Source of the DNA: Craterostigma plantagineum
Lineage: Eukaryota > Streptophyta > Magnoliopsida > Lamiales > Linderniaceae
Assembly: GCA_027422505.1 (NCBI GenBank)
Contig: JAPQWV010000005.1
Coordinates: 13,521,501 to 13,585,500 of the forward strand
Direction of reading: 5' to 3'
Length of the DNA: 64,000 bases
In this document: in pieces, positions 11,832 to 23,269 of the stretch
How the letters are laid out: each line of letters begins with the position of its first letter
Position numbering within the stretch: the first letter of the stretch is position 1
The notes under the pieces: model-generated
Told to the model about the DNA's origin: nothing
Database searches by the model: none
What the model saw: the letters and a program-made list of their open reading frames with translations, nothing else
Program-made: the position numbers and the translations under genes

Positions 11832-12510
11832 CGGATGAGTGGTATACCCTATGCGTCTGCAGTGGGTATTCTGATGTACGCGACGTTGTGTACACGACCG
11901 GACATTGCTTACGCTGTGAGCGTGGTTAGTCGGTTTCAGGCAAACCCAGGTGAAGGACACTGGACAGCCGTTAAGAATATCCTTAAGTACCTTAGACGGA
12001 CTAAAGACTTAACGCTTGTCTATGGAGGAGCGGGACTAGAAGTAGAAGGTTACACCGATTCGGACTTCCAGTCGGACGTGGATGACCGAAAATCTACTTC
12101 AGGTTTTGTATTCGTGCTCAACGGTGGGGCAATGTCTTGGAGAAACTCCAAGCAAAGCACGACTGCCGATTCCACGTGTGAGACAGAGTACATAGCAGCC
12201 TCGGGGGCAGCTAAAGAAGCAGTTTGGATGAAAAAGTTCTTGGAGGAACTTACTGTGGTACCAATTGCGGACAGACCACTTACACTTTGGTGCGATAATA
12301 GCGGTGCAGTCGCACAAGTAATTGAACCGCGATCTCATAGCAAGTCCAAACATATCGAGAGAAAATATCACGTACTACGTGAGTTCGTTGAAAACGGGAT
12401 GGTCGCCGTGCAGAAAACGTGGCGGACCCACTCACGAAGCCCTTGTCCCAGGCAGTTATGGAACAACATCTGGACAAGATGAGGCTACGATACCATTGTG
12501 ACTGGCATTA
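11832..12510 (+). pseudogene. copia-L RNase H
   Basis: Copia RNase H with GYTDSDFQSD (first catalytic Asp), RKSTSGFVF, CETEYIAAS (Glu), LWCDNSGAV (Asp) and KHIERKYHVLREF. About 13 bases are missing near 12413 (between VAVQK and ENVADPLTKPL), so the last 30 codons are out of frame. The domain degrades the RNA strand during reverse transcription. Confidence 0.88.
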
Positions 12511-12535
12511 GGTGCAGCACATGGCATTCGAGTGC

Positions 12536-12546
12536 AAGTGGGAGGC
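12536..12546 (+). other. Polypurine tract of copia-L
   Basis: AAGTGGGAGGC directly precedes the 3' LTR start TGTTAGGG; plus-strand priming site. Confidence 0.8.
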
Positions 12547-14955
12547 TGTTAGGGAGTGTGCCCTCTGACTGCCATACGAGGACTAGGAATAGTATAGGGC
12601 ACACGATGATGTATAGGTCGCTAGACAGTTTTATTGTATATTCTGTCAAAAATAAAGTAGTGAATATTATTTTTATTATAATAAAGGCATTATAATTTAT
12701 TTATCGAATTTAAACTCTGCTTGGCATCTGGCGGTGCGATAAATAAATAACACCCAAATGTTTGAGATGGACGTCTGATTCTCGTGGGGACGAGGGAGGA
12801 GACACCGGACGGTCCTTAATCTCAGCATTAAATAAAAGTCCATAAGTCTAAGGATTCTAGGTGGGTGACTAGATATTCGAATATGACTTATCCATTGACG
12901 ACCACATAGTATTGGTAGTGTCACCGATTACTTGAGAGGTAGTGGGCCGTGATCGAGGTATTGGTGATCGGAGAGATTGCGTATTCGGACATTTGGCTCG
13001 TATTCGTCTCGATCACATGACTAGGATGTTGTCAATTATTGAACGAATGACTATAGCAGCCTCAGACAGATACGGTCATTAACGGATTTGCTTTCGCGAT
13101 TTCGGTTTGTCGCTAGTTGGCTAGGCTCGCAAGTGTTCGGAAATGGGACACGGGCCAGTGACGAAACACAACTGACTTTATGGATGTGATTGCCGGGCTT
13201 TGACTGCAATCGGGATTCACTGCCTATATTCGTATAGGTTAACGTCCTATGAGGTAATCGAAAAACAACGATTATAAAGCCTTCGGCCGAAGCTTAGAAA
13301 GCTCGCTCGTATTAGATACGGAGCGGAGTTTAAATAATCGATTGGGTCTCGATTATAACATAGAGTTAGGTCAATGAGTTTGACATTTACATGGCTCTCA
13401 CCTAACCGGGACGCAAGTCAAAGGCGTAAGAGGTACTTAAATGTATACACTGTAGTCGGTTCGCCCGAATTTTGATTAGATCAAAATTCGTTCTCAACTG
13501 GGATCTGTCCGGATTCCTCCCTTTCCAGTTGAGACGGACCTAGAGAGTCGCGCTTAAAAATGGTAATGAACTTGAACGAAAACGGCGCGTTTTTCTCTAG
13601 AACCTAACGAATGGGATTCGTTGAGGTAGTGGCAAAGTTGATACGAGGTGTCGATGATTTAGTTGAATTCCTGTGACGGTCACAGGAATAATTAGGACTT
13701 GAGATTGTCTTAAGTGTTTAATTAATTAACTAAATGAGGCTCGATTGTAATTAAAATAATTAGATTGGATTTAATTATTTTATTACTTAAAATTCAGGGA
13801 CTAAATTAAGAATTTAGAAACCTCATAGGCTGTAATGGAATAAACTAAAAATGTGCATGTTGACTTGGTCATTGTACATGTGTACATTCCATTTCATGCT
13901 ACATGGTTGAGGTGGCAAGTGACTCATTCATGTATGAACATGACAAGTGTTATATAAAAAATGATAAACAATCATAGTGGATTTTTAATACATGACACCT
14001 CATGGGCTTAGGTGTGAAACAATAGTTACATGCATAAATAAAGAAAAAGGCAATGTTAGAAGCTAAGAGTAAGCCTATGCACTTAACCCAAAAAAAAGTC
14101 CAACGTGAGGGGAGAAAAAGTTCTTTGTCATTTGCTCTCAACAACTAAAAACACTAGAGAGAAAAGAAACAAAGTGAGTTGAAGTTAGAACTTCTCAAGC
14201 CACGTCAAGCCACGGGATCTTTTGACGAGTCCCGACGCCCGAACCGAACTGCGCTAGCCATCGGGAGCAGTCGCGGAAGTTCGATCAAGGTCATACCGGC
14301 GTGACAATCTAGCCCGGAGGCCCCGGGAACCAGACGAGGCGCAGCGACGCTCATCCGAGGTGTAATCACTGCGCCGAAGGTATATTTCGAACCCTACTGA
14401 TTTGATTTTATGAAAAATACCAAACGACATCGGAATGATTCGAAAGACCCTCGTTGCGATCGTCGGGAAGTGTAGAATCAATGTGGAAAATTTGGTATTG
14501 ATTGGAAATCATTTCGGTTGTCAAACTGTCGAAAGACGGCAGACTGCCGCTTTAGTCGAATTGATAATTTCGAACCACAGATTTGATTTAGCGAAAAATA
14601 TCAAACGACATTGGAATGATTCGAAAGACCCCTCGAATTGATCGGAAATCGTTTCGGTTGCCAAATAGTCGAAAAGCTGTCGGCTACCGCTTTGTTTGAA
14701 CTAGTTTGGAATGAAATTATTAATTCGAATAAAGTTGTACTAAATTCAAATTTGAGAAGTTCGAATTAGACGTGGTCTCCTGACTATCAGGGCAGTATCT
14801 TGAGCCCTTGGGAGAAGCCGAAGGGCGCTAGGTCGAATTTAGATGTTGGAAATCGAAAATTCGGCACCCTACGCCGCTCGGTTCAAAACGCGCTTCAGCT
14901 ATCGCCACGTCGCGTTGTTCGGGGGCCGCGTCGATTAATCGGGCCCACCCCAACA
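12547..14955 (+). repeat. copia-L 3' LTR (complete, 2409 bp)
   Basis: It starts TGTTAGGGAG after the polypurine tract and ends CCCCAACA, giving short imperfect inverted ends (TGTTAGG / CCCCAACA). It is collinear with 4858-6938 except for a second copy of the internal unit (units start at 14399 and 14580, period 181 bp, the second one shortened). Gypsy-K coding sequence follows immediately. No ORF inside shows a protein motif. Confidence 0.92.
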
Positions 14956-16739
14956 AGAAGAACTACCCAACACACGACTTAGAGCTTGCCGCAGTAGTCT
15001 TCGCTCTCAAAATTTGGATGCATTACCTATACGGCGAGCGATGCGAGATTTTCACAGACCACAAGAGCCTAAAGTACTTCTTCACGCAGAAGGAGTTGAA
15101 CATGAGGCAACAACGATGGCTCGAATTGGGCAAGGACTATGACTGCATAATCAACTACCATCCTGGAAAGGCAAATGTAGTTGTGGATGCATTAAGTCGA
15201 AAAATAGTAAGCGCGGAGTTGCAAAGGCTCGAGGTAGAGATAGTGGGTATGGGTGAGGTTGAAGCACGGTTGGCAGCGTTAACCCTTCAACCTACACAAC
15301 AGGAACGAATAAAAAAGGTGCAGGAAAAGGATGAATTTTACCTGAAAGTCAAAGACACGCAAATGGAGCAAAGGACATCAGACTTCGAAATAAAAGAGGA
15401 TGAGAGTTTATACAACAGAAACAGTTTGTATGTTCCGAATGACGTGGAACTTCGGAAGACCATTATGACAGAATCACATGCTACGACCTATTTAGTTCAT
15501 CCAGGAGCGACGAAGATGTATAGAGACTTACGATGCAACTATTGGTGGCCTGGGATGAAAAGAGAAATAGCGGCTTTCGTGAGCCAATGCCTAACGTGTC
15601 AACAAATAAAGGCGGAACGCCAACGACCGGCAGGAACTTTGCAATCCCTACCAGTACCCGAATGGAAGTGGGACCACATTACAATGGACTTCGTCGTTGT
15701 CTTGCCAAAGACTGTGAAGGGCCACGACGCTATCTGGGTCATCGTTGACCGCTTGACCAAGTATGCCCACTTTTTGCAAATCAACTCAACATTCTCTTTG
15801 GAACGATACGCTGAGTTGTATGTACAAGAAATAGTACGACTCCACGGAGTCCCAATCTCGATCATTTCCGACCGCGATTCGAGATTCTTATCCAAATTCT
15901 GGGTGAGTTTGCAAAAGGTCATGGGAACCAAATTATCATTCAGTACTGCCTATCATCCCCAAACGGACGGGCAGTCAGAACGAACCATCCAGACGTTGGG
16001 ACATGTTGAGAGCCTGCGTGCTCGACTTCAAAGGGAATTGGAGCCGGTATCTTCCACTGATTGAATTCTCCTACAATAATAGCTATCATGCGACTATCGG
16101 GACGGCTCCCATACGAAGCTTTGTACGGATGCAAATGTAGATCTCCAATTCATTGGGATGAAGTTGGAGAACGAGCAATATTAGGTCCTGATATGGTACA
16201 AGAAATGACGGAAGCTATTACAAAGATACGAGAAAGGATGAAAACAGCCCAGAGTAGACAGAAAAGCTACGCAGACAAAAAACAAAGGTCTTTAGAATTT
16301 ACAGTAAATGACTGGGCATTCCTGAAAGTGTCCCCAATGGAAGGCGTGAAGCGATTCGGTAAGAAGGGTAAATTGAGCCCGAGATATAGAGGACCATCCG
16401 GATACTCAGGAAGGTCGGCGAAGTAGCTTATCAACTAGAACTACCAAGTTAGCTCAAGTTCACGATGTCTTCCATATATCGACGCTGCAAAAATACATCA
16501 CTGATCCTAGCCATGTGCTGAGTAATGAAGCTCTTCACCAACAACTTAAGACAGATTTGAGCTACGAGGAAAAGCCAGTGGAAATATTAATGTATGAAGT
16601 GAAGCGCTTAAGAAATAAAGAAATTCCATTAGTAAAAGTACTATGGCAGAATCAGTCGATAGAAGAAGCTACATGGGAACGGGAAGATGATATGAGGAAC
16701 CGATACCCTGAGCTGTTTCTCCCTACCTGATTTCGGGGG
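14956..16739 (+). pseudogene. gypsy-K pol, part 2: RNase H, integrase and chromodomain-like end
   Basis: It resumes the gypsy-K frame. RNase H shows [11 protein letters not shown] and [28 protein letters not shown]. Integrase has the zinc site ([11 protein letters not shown]...CLTCQQIK), [10 protein letters not shown] with catalytic Asp, [10 protein letters not shown] with the second Asp, and [12 protein letters not shown] with Glu. The frame shifts near 15998 (two bases lost relative to LEDMLRA), near 16108, and again before 16515. The C-terminus EATWEREDDMRNRYPELF is the chromodomain-type tail of Tekay chromoviruses, which target heterochromatin. The stop is just before a polypurine tract. 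The protein is disabled. Confidence 0.9.
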
Positions 16740-16752
16740 CGAAATCTCTTTT

Positions 16753-16765
16753 AAGGGGGGGAGGA
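16753..16765 (+). other. Polypurine tract of gypsy-K copy 1
   Basis: A purine run (AAGGGGGGGAGGA) directly before the LTR start TGTAATACCC. Confidence 0.85.
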
Positions 16766-19512
16766 TGTAATACCCGGGTCCCGCGCGTAAGTTGGCCAAT
16801 AAATTTGCATACATATTATATGATTATATGAGTGCATGTTTATGTGCTTACGTGATTCTGCAGAACTTTTCTATGTGTTACTGCTAGTAGAATAACCAGT
16901 TTAATAAGAAACTCGAATTAGGCCTAAAGAGTTTATATAAGGTGAGAAAGTTCCAATAGAAGCTAATTATTAGAATATAAGGTTTTAAATCATAAGGTCT
17001 TCTTTAGATGGAGTATGAAAACTTGACTGATAGGTAACTATTTTAATAATATAATTACGAAAGTTACTTAGGATTTTTATATGGTTCGATGACTTAGCTA
17101 TGAGGGGAAAGGAATTTTAATAATAAAATAAGAAGTTTTGTTAGGAAGAAACTTTCGAAGACCTAGAAATATTTAAATCATTTAACTATGAGGGTTATTT
17201 CTTAGGAACTTGATAAGAACGGTTAAAGTAGATATATATGCCATTTACCTACTTCTACACGCAAACATGAGTTAAGATCAGAAACATACTTCACATCATA
17301 GGAAGATCTTCGAAAATTAAGTGCTGAAAGGAGAAGAGTAGCTCAAACAACAGAACTTCAAAGGGTATAATTTTTACTCTGATTTCCTTGTCATCCTAAA
17401 AGTTTATAACTTAGCATGTTATACTAATTAGTAGGCACGATGAGTTACACTTGTTTGAGTTTTTCATAAGTTTGAATTTTCATAGGTTTAAATCTAATCA
17501 AATTTTTATGAAGTTTATACGATATCTGTAGTGTTCTTGAAAAATAAAATAACCCTTTTAATCAAAGGTTTGGTGATTTGTTTTGATAAGATTTAATGTT
17601 AATATACGAGTGATTTCTGAAAATTTGAATATATTTAAAGTTTTTATAAAATTTATACTTTTCTTGGAGGAAACAATTTTGTCGAGGGTTTCAAGAAACC
17701 TAAATGTTAATGATGTTTTGGAGCCGTGAAAGTGAGTTTCACGAACCCTAAAAAGTTTAGGAATTAAGTATAAGTCAATGGTTTTCACGAATTTGGTAAG
17801 TTTAGTAAATTATATAATTATACAATGAGTTTCACGAATTGATACTAGGCAACAAACGTCACCAATTGAGAGAATTGCGAATTGCGTATGCAACCTAAAC
17901 AAATAAAATAATATTATAAGTACATGGAAATATAATAATGTCTAGCAAATGACTAGCACTTTCACGAATTGAGGTTTGTGTATGCACTATGAAAAGGCCA
18001 CGAGGCTTAAAGGAATAAAAAAATGTCATGCACTATGTAGGCTTAGCTATATGTGTAGTGAGCCTCACGAGTTAAAAATGACTTTACGAATTGTGAGGAG
18101 CGCGAACTTTACGAATTGTGAGGTGTAATGCCACTAATTATATAAACTTAGCGAATTGTATATTAGGCCATGAATTTCACGAATGATATCAAGTTGGCGA
18201 ACTGGATAAATTCGCGAAGTGGAGTAGACTTCTTGAAATGGAAAGTTCACGAATTAAAATAAGGGTTTCGAGGGGTTCGCGAAGTTAGGAGAAACTAAAC
18301 TAGTTCGCGGGTCTGACTTAACTTAGCAAATCCTTTTAAATGGCTATGTATCTAATACAATTCCAAACATGATATTTCAAATATTTAGGAAATACGAGAA
18401 CTAGATAGTTAAATAAATTAGATAGTATACTGACCTTTTAATTTTATGATTAAGGTCAAAATTTGGGATTTCGCCAGATCAGTAGTAAATAATTCTACGG
18501 ACGACAGGTAAGTGGGAATTTTCACTACAACACATAAAATAAATTATGTGTACATATTTTATGTGATTATCTGCTTCTGTGGAATTATGTGAATTATCTG
18601 TTACGTAATATGGCATGTCAAATATTTTGTACTATTCATGTATGCATTTCCACGTGCATGCACGAGCTACACGAGGGTTATGTAATGTGAGCATGCACTG
18701 TATATGATCGCCGGTGTGCGATGAATATTTGCCGATATGGGCATTTGATGTCGACTCGAAGTTGAGTCAGAGCTACTTCTACGAGCACCATGACGGGATG
18801 TAAGCCGTCGAATATATGTACTTGAATTTTAATTGTAGCGGGAAGAAGCGACCGGGCTTGAATTGCCTAGTGAATAGCAACCCATTTAACTGGTGTGGGC
18901 ACAGCCGGTGACCAGGGAAGGCAACCGCTAGATGGTTTGGCAACCAGTGAACGACTGCATAGGGAAAAACCCTAGTGTAGGTCCAGCTGGAGTAGCCCAC
19001 TATTGTATTTTATCCTTATTGGAATTGAGCTCAGGATGGTGCGCGTAGCAAGTTAGCTGAGGGCCCTGAATTAGAATGAGAAAGAGAATGAGATACGAGA
19101 ATTAGAAAGCATGGGCGCGGATGCCTTTGCTAATTACGACACGTGCACGTCATGTATAATTTCCACTTACGGAGCTTTATAGCTCATCCCATATTTTTAT
19201 GTGTTGTAGGTTCACACGATCACGGTATGTGATCTTTTTGATGGCAAGGCCAACTTTTGAAGCCTCCGGGGACTTTTGAGGATGGAGTGTGTACATGGAT
19301 GCGACCTGTGTGGCTGGTGCTAGAGTTTTCTTTTGCTGCGTCTATGTACCCATCCTACGTAAGTAGTGTTGGGATGATATTTTGATGTACATGATGATCT
19401 CCTTTATATAAAAGGAAAAATTTTATACGTATTTTCAGATAACTTATTTATCAGTACTTAGAAAATCATGCGAATTAGGAATAAGATAAGTAATAGAAGG
19501 CGGGGCGCCACA
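16766..19512 (+). repeat. gypsy-K 3' LTR (about 2.75 kb)
   Basis: It starts TGTAATACCCGGG after the polypurine tract and ends GGGGCGCCACA, the TG...CA form. It is related over most of its length to 29037-31862 and at its start to 25678. No primer site follows, as expected for a 3' LTR. The middle (17738-18283) holds a cluster of TTCACGAA/TTCGCGAA words. No coding motif was found in it. Confidence 0.85.
17738..18283. promoter_or_regulatory. Cluster of eight TTCNNGAA palindromes in gypsy-K LTR
   Basis: TTC(A/G)CGAA occurs at 17738, 17784, 17831, 17961, 18176, 18211, 18246 and 18276. TTCNNGAA is the core of a heat-shock element (two inverted nGAAn units). Chance expectation for a six-fixed-base palindrome is about one per 4 kb. 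A heat-shock-factor role is inference: the third unit of a canonical element is usually not obvious. Confidence 0.3.
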
Positions 19513-19940
19513 TAATTCCTATTTCAGCATATCTTAAAAACGGATAAGTATTCATGCAATTATATCCTTAGTATATAATATCCATATTTAGCACATTCAA
19601 GGATATAGAAGATCTCATTCCATATATAACAGATTCCGGCAGTAACATTTTTACCATTTATATCATATCCTTTCTCACATTAACGCATAATCCCTACTCT
19701 AGTTAGTATAGCACACTACATTAAGGATTAATCACGTCATTTTACACAAAGATCATAGTCACTTATCATTTGATTTATGCATACTTTCCAAATTTACGTT
19801 ATCATGACGACGGAATCAACGATCACAGTGGTATCACGTGAGTCACGTTGCAATGGAATCACAGTGTCAAAGTGCAATTCACTCAAATATAAGTACATGA
19901 TACATACACATTTCGAATTGCTAAATTTGTAGTTCCTATA
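19513..19940. other. Unassigned AT-rich repeat sequence
   Basis: No gene is seen. Its first 30 bases (AGCATATCTTAAAAACGGAT) resemble 61375-61395 in the gypsy-M LTR, so it may be a small relic of that family. No target duplication of the gypsy-K element could be identified. Confidence 0.3.
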
Positions 19941-20345
19941 TCATATTAAGTACATGGAATCATCAAAACTCAAATACAGTGCACGACCAAAAAGGTCAAC
20001 ACGTATGTTTATATCCATATTAGTCTTCTTTATCTCAACATTCCTCATTTCGTTGAGAAGTGTGAGGTACCGCTGATAAAGATCATGCAAGCTCCCCTTA
20101 GCCATTGGAAGGCTGTCTATTTGTCTATAGATATTGTTGGGGATGCCCTGCATCAGTGTGTTCTTAGCTATTAGATCGGCCTTTGCTCTTAGTCTCTCAT
20201 CCTCATCGTACTCACTAGGAAGCTTCTGTCGTCTAGTTCGACGGGAGGATTATTAGAATTGTCACCTTCTTGAGTAACCCAAAACTGTGTGGGTCCCTCT
20301 TTGAGTGATTTTAGTAAGTTTTCGGCCTGATCCTTGAGCTAAATG
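19941..20345 (-). pseudogene. copia-S gag fragment (minus strand)
   Basis: On the minus strand the reading runs GPTQFWVTQEGDN, then (after a frame change near 20225) KLPSEYDEDERLRAKADLIA, then MQGIPNNIYRQID and SLHDLYQRYLTLLNEMR. This is the order of motifs in copia Gag N-terminal/UBN2 capsid regions: alternative-splice-like linker, xxxAIPNDIY, then LxDLYxRYxxLLNEM. Part of the middle is deleted between LPMAKG and SLHDLY, and it stops at 19941. It sits downstream of a minus-strand LTR and PBS (21477 and 21463), so it belongs to one 5' fragment of a copia-S element. Confidence 0.7.
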
Positions 20346-21462
20346 AAGTTCAAGAACCTACTTCTCCGTACTGTGTATTCGCCTCTTTTAAGGATTGGAG
20401 GACGATTGTCATTTCCAAGCGCATAAGCATCTATTTTTGTTTTGTTGGAGAGTTGATTAAGGATGTTCGTTCGTTGTTTTGATGGTTTGAAATGATGTAA
20501 TGTGCTTCACAAGTAACAATTAGTTAGTAGCGTTTGATTAGAAATCAGTTTGAGAATAATTTTTGATTCAATCTTTAAAGTTTGATCAAAAATAATTTCG
20601 TCGAAATAAAATGCAATAGTTACTGTTCTCGTACGAGAAAGTCTGTCAGCGAAAAAATTTTCGAGCGAAATAAATTGCTCAAAATTGTTCGGTCGAGAAA
20701 AATTTCCGGATCGTGAATTTATTTCGATCGCGAAGAAACAGTACGTTAGTAAGTTTCTCGCAGAGTCAAAATAACTCTGTTGACTGGAAAAGTTTTTCGA
20801 GTGCAAATGATTTTCACTAGGTCAAACTTAGATGTCTGACCGAAAATGTTTTTCGAGAGAAAACTTTACGCGCGCGAAGTCAAAATAAGTCTCGGCGAAA
20901 AAGATTTTCGCTGAATAATGCTCGAAAAATTTTTCGAACTAAAATCGCTCTTAGTAATGGCGACTTTAGGGCTGACTTAGTATTATGACCGAGAAAAATC
21001 CTCGTGCAGAGTTTTTAATCAAGAAATTAATCTGATCGAAGACGTAGCGAGAAAAATTGAAATAAGACAAATAATCACAGAACGAATTAACACTGATTCA
21101 AGCAAACAACAAATTAGACAATGAAATTGCAGGTATTTGCTCGACATCAACTACTGATTATGCACGAACAAGAAATTAAACACGTCATGAAGCAAAGTAT
21201 GTCAAATTAGGTCAAAATCGAAACGTGTTCTAAATGTTCTTCGCGCGAACATTTACTTTCCTGATTAATCAATTCTGCTAAATCGATCTTCTAATCGCTA
21301 ATGATCTAATCGCAAATGATTTCTAGCACTGAAGCGAGCACGTAAACATCAAATTCAAGTCAAAGAGCACAGAATTAGAACTATCCGATCGAATTCAATT
21401 TTCGCACGGAACAGTTTTAAAAAAATTCGATCAGTAATTTTGATTCAAAACAGAACGAATCC
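20346..21462 (-). other. copia-S untranslated leader (minus strand)
   Basis: It lies between the primer site and gag. The part at 20560-20960 is AT-rich and studded with TTTTCG(A/C)GCGAAA- and TCGATCG-like words. The same kind of sequence occurs at 43380-43760 and 48950-49300 beside other copia-S pieces. No coding motif. Confidence 0.6.
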
Positions 21463-21474
21463 GCGCTGATACCA
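21463..21474 (-). other. Primer-binding site of copia-S (minus strand)
   Basis: Complement reads TGGTATCAGCGC, one mismatch from the initiator-Met site TGGTATCAGAGC, two bases from the LTR end at 21477. Confidence 0.75.
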
Positions 21475-21476
21475 AT

Positions 21477-21812
21477 TGTTAGGTCCTCTGATTAGCAACT
21501 CTTAGATCCTATACTTCAATCCTAACGCAATCGATTAGAATTGTATGAACTTTAAGTCAATCGAAAAACCTTCGTGAAGAACTCGAGAGAGAATCCGGTT
21601 TGTGCGAGAATGATTTCTGTGTTTCTCTCTCTAGATTGGATTGTGAAGCCTTTCGGATCAATTCAACTAATTTTTTGTATTAAGCTCAATCTTTACAATG
21701 CTATTTATACCAAACTTGGTATAAATATCAAACTAGTCCTAAAATATGGACTAATACAATAAAAGCCTTAAATAAAGAAGACAGTTAGTAAAATCAAAGC
21801 ACAATTAGGATT
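21477..21812 (-). repeat. copia-S 5' LTR (minus strand)
   Basis: On the minus strand it ends GGACCTAACA at 21477, exactly like the LTR at 48581-48930, and aligns with it back to the shared word AATTGTGCTTTGATTTTA near 21810. The LTR start is diverged or lost, so the outer boundary is approximate. It shows a TATATACCA-like palindrome, ATTTATACCAAACTTGGTAT. Confidence 0.75.
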
Positions 21813-22197
21813 TAGGAAAATTTGGGTAGCATTGAGAAATAGGTGAGACTTTAGAAATCTCTGCGAAAATAATTGTATAGTATAATCGGCTGATTATGGT
21901 AAGGCTTCATGTTCGGGCAACTCATGAACATTAGTTTCGACCGATTATAAGACTAATAAGCCCAGCAAGTGAGAAAGTCGGACGAGAAAATTCGGACAAA
22001 TTATGAGAATCTAGTTTCGACCGATTTCAAAACATATAAAATTTAATCCTAAGTTAGGTACTAACATTCGGCGAGTAGTAGAAGATCGGGCGACTTCAAT
22101 AGAGAAAATTCAATCCATGTAAAGTTGAACTTCGAATAAACTAAAGGTCGTTTAACAGTTTCTTAATAGGGAGCATTAACTCTCCCTTCGAAACAAA
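21813..22197. other. Unassigned sequence with a two-copy degenerate repeat
   Basis: No gene is seen. Two related segments about 79 bp apart share TAGTTTCGACCGATT (near 21932 and 22011). The sequence ends where gypsy-K integrase begins at 22198. Confidence 0.4.
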
Positions 22198-23268
22198 GTT
22201 GGCAGCATTAACTCTCCGGCCTACATTATTGGAACAGATTACAAAAGCGCAAAAGAACGACGGATATTATTTAAAATCAAAGGAACGCAACTGGAGCAAA
22301 GGCCATCTAATTTCGAAATACGAGAAGACGGGAGCTTGTACTACAGAAGTCGTTCATATGTTCCCAACTACGCGGAGCTTCGGAAGATTATCATGACGGA
22401 AGCACATGCCGCAGTTCATTGAATGCACCCCGGGGCGACGAAAATGTATAGAGACGTCAGAAGTAACTATTGGTGCCCAGGAATGAAAAGAGATATTGCG
22501 ACCTTCGTAAGTCAGTGCTTGACCTGCTAGCAGATAAATGCAGAGCATCAACGACCGGCCGGGAATTTACAATCCCTACCAGTACCTGAATGGAAGTGGG
22601 ACCATATTACAATGGACTGTTTTCCCTGGAACGAAATGCGGAATGCGGAATTGTATGTTCACTTTCTGCCATAGTGGATCGATTGACTAAGTCTGCCCAC
22701 TTTCTGCCAATCAGCTCGACGTTTTCCCTGGAACGAAATGCGGAATTGTATGTTCAAGAAATAGTTCGACTCCACGGAGTTCCAATGTCGATTATTTCTG
22801 ATCGAGACTCAAGATTCCTATCCAAGTTCTAGATGAGTCTGCAGAAGGCAATGGGAACCAAGCTTTCTTTCAGTACGGCCTATCATCCTCAAACTGACGG
22901 GCAGTCAGAACGAACTATCCCTTGGAAAATATGTTGAGAGTTTGCGTACTCGCTTTGGAGGGAATTGGAGCCAATATATTCCATTGATCGAATTCTCTTA
23001 CAACAACAGCTACCACGCAATGATAGGAATGGCGCCTTACGAAGCTCTATACAGACGCAAATGCAGATCTCCGATACATTGGGATGAGATTGGTGAGCGA
23101 TCAATATTAGGCCCTGAGATGGTGCCAGAAATGACAGAGGCCATCACAAAAATAAGAGAGAGGATGCCAACGACCCAAAGCAGACAATAGAGTTACGGAC
23201 CAAAAGACCGTTAGAATTTGCGGTAGACAATTGGGTATTTCTGAAAGTATCCCTATGAAAGGTGTGAA
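22198..23268 (+). pseudogene. gypsy-K copy 2 integrase fragment
   Basis: It aligns with 15269-16330 of gypsy-K copy 1. Recognisable parts are AALTLRPT, the zinc-site region (ATKMYRDVRSNYW, CLTC followed by an in-frame TAG where copy 1 has CAA), [11 protein letters not shown] and the block [19 protein letters not shown]. Catalytic neighbourhoods are present but broken by several frameshifts and stops. At 22619 a segment is duplicated: the word TTTTCCCTGGAACGAAATGC appears at 22619 and again near 22722. The copy ends at a LINE B insertion and resumes at 25328 with about 75 bp lost. Confidence 0.85.
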
Positions 23269-23269
23269 A

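Larger units (their letters stand above)
4858..14955 (+). mobile_element. copia-L retrotransposon inserted in gypsy-K
   Basis: The order is 5' LTR (truncated), PBS, leader, gag-protease-integrase-RT-RNase H, polypurine tract, 3' LTR, which is the Ty1/copia order. The right boundary is exact: the LTR ends CCCCAACA at 14955, and the gypsy-K reading frame continues at 14956 ([15 protein letters not shown]). The left boundary was eroded by a deletion that took both LTR and host sequence, so the 5-bp target duplication cannot be read. The coding part carries at least three frameshifts, several stops and a 586-bp MITE. The element is dead. Confidence 0.9.
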
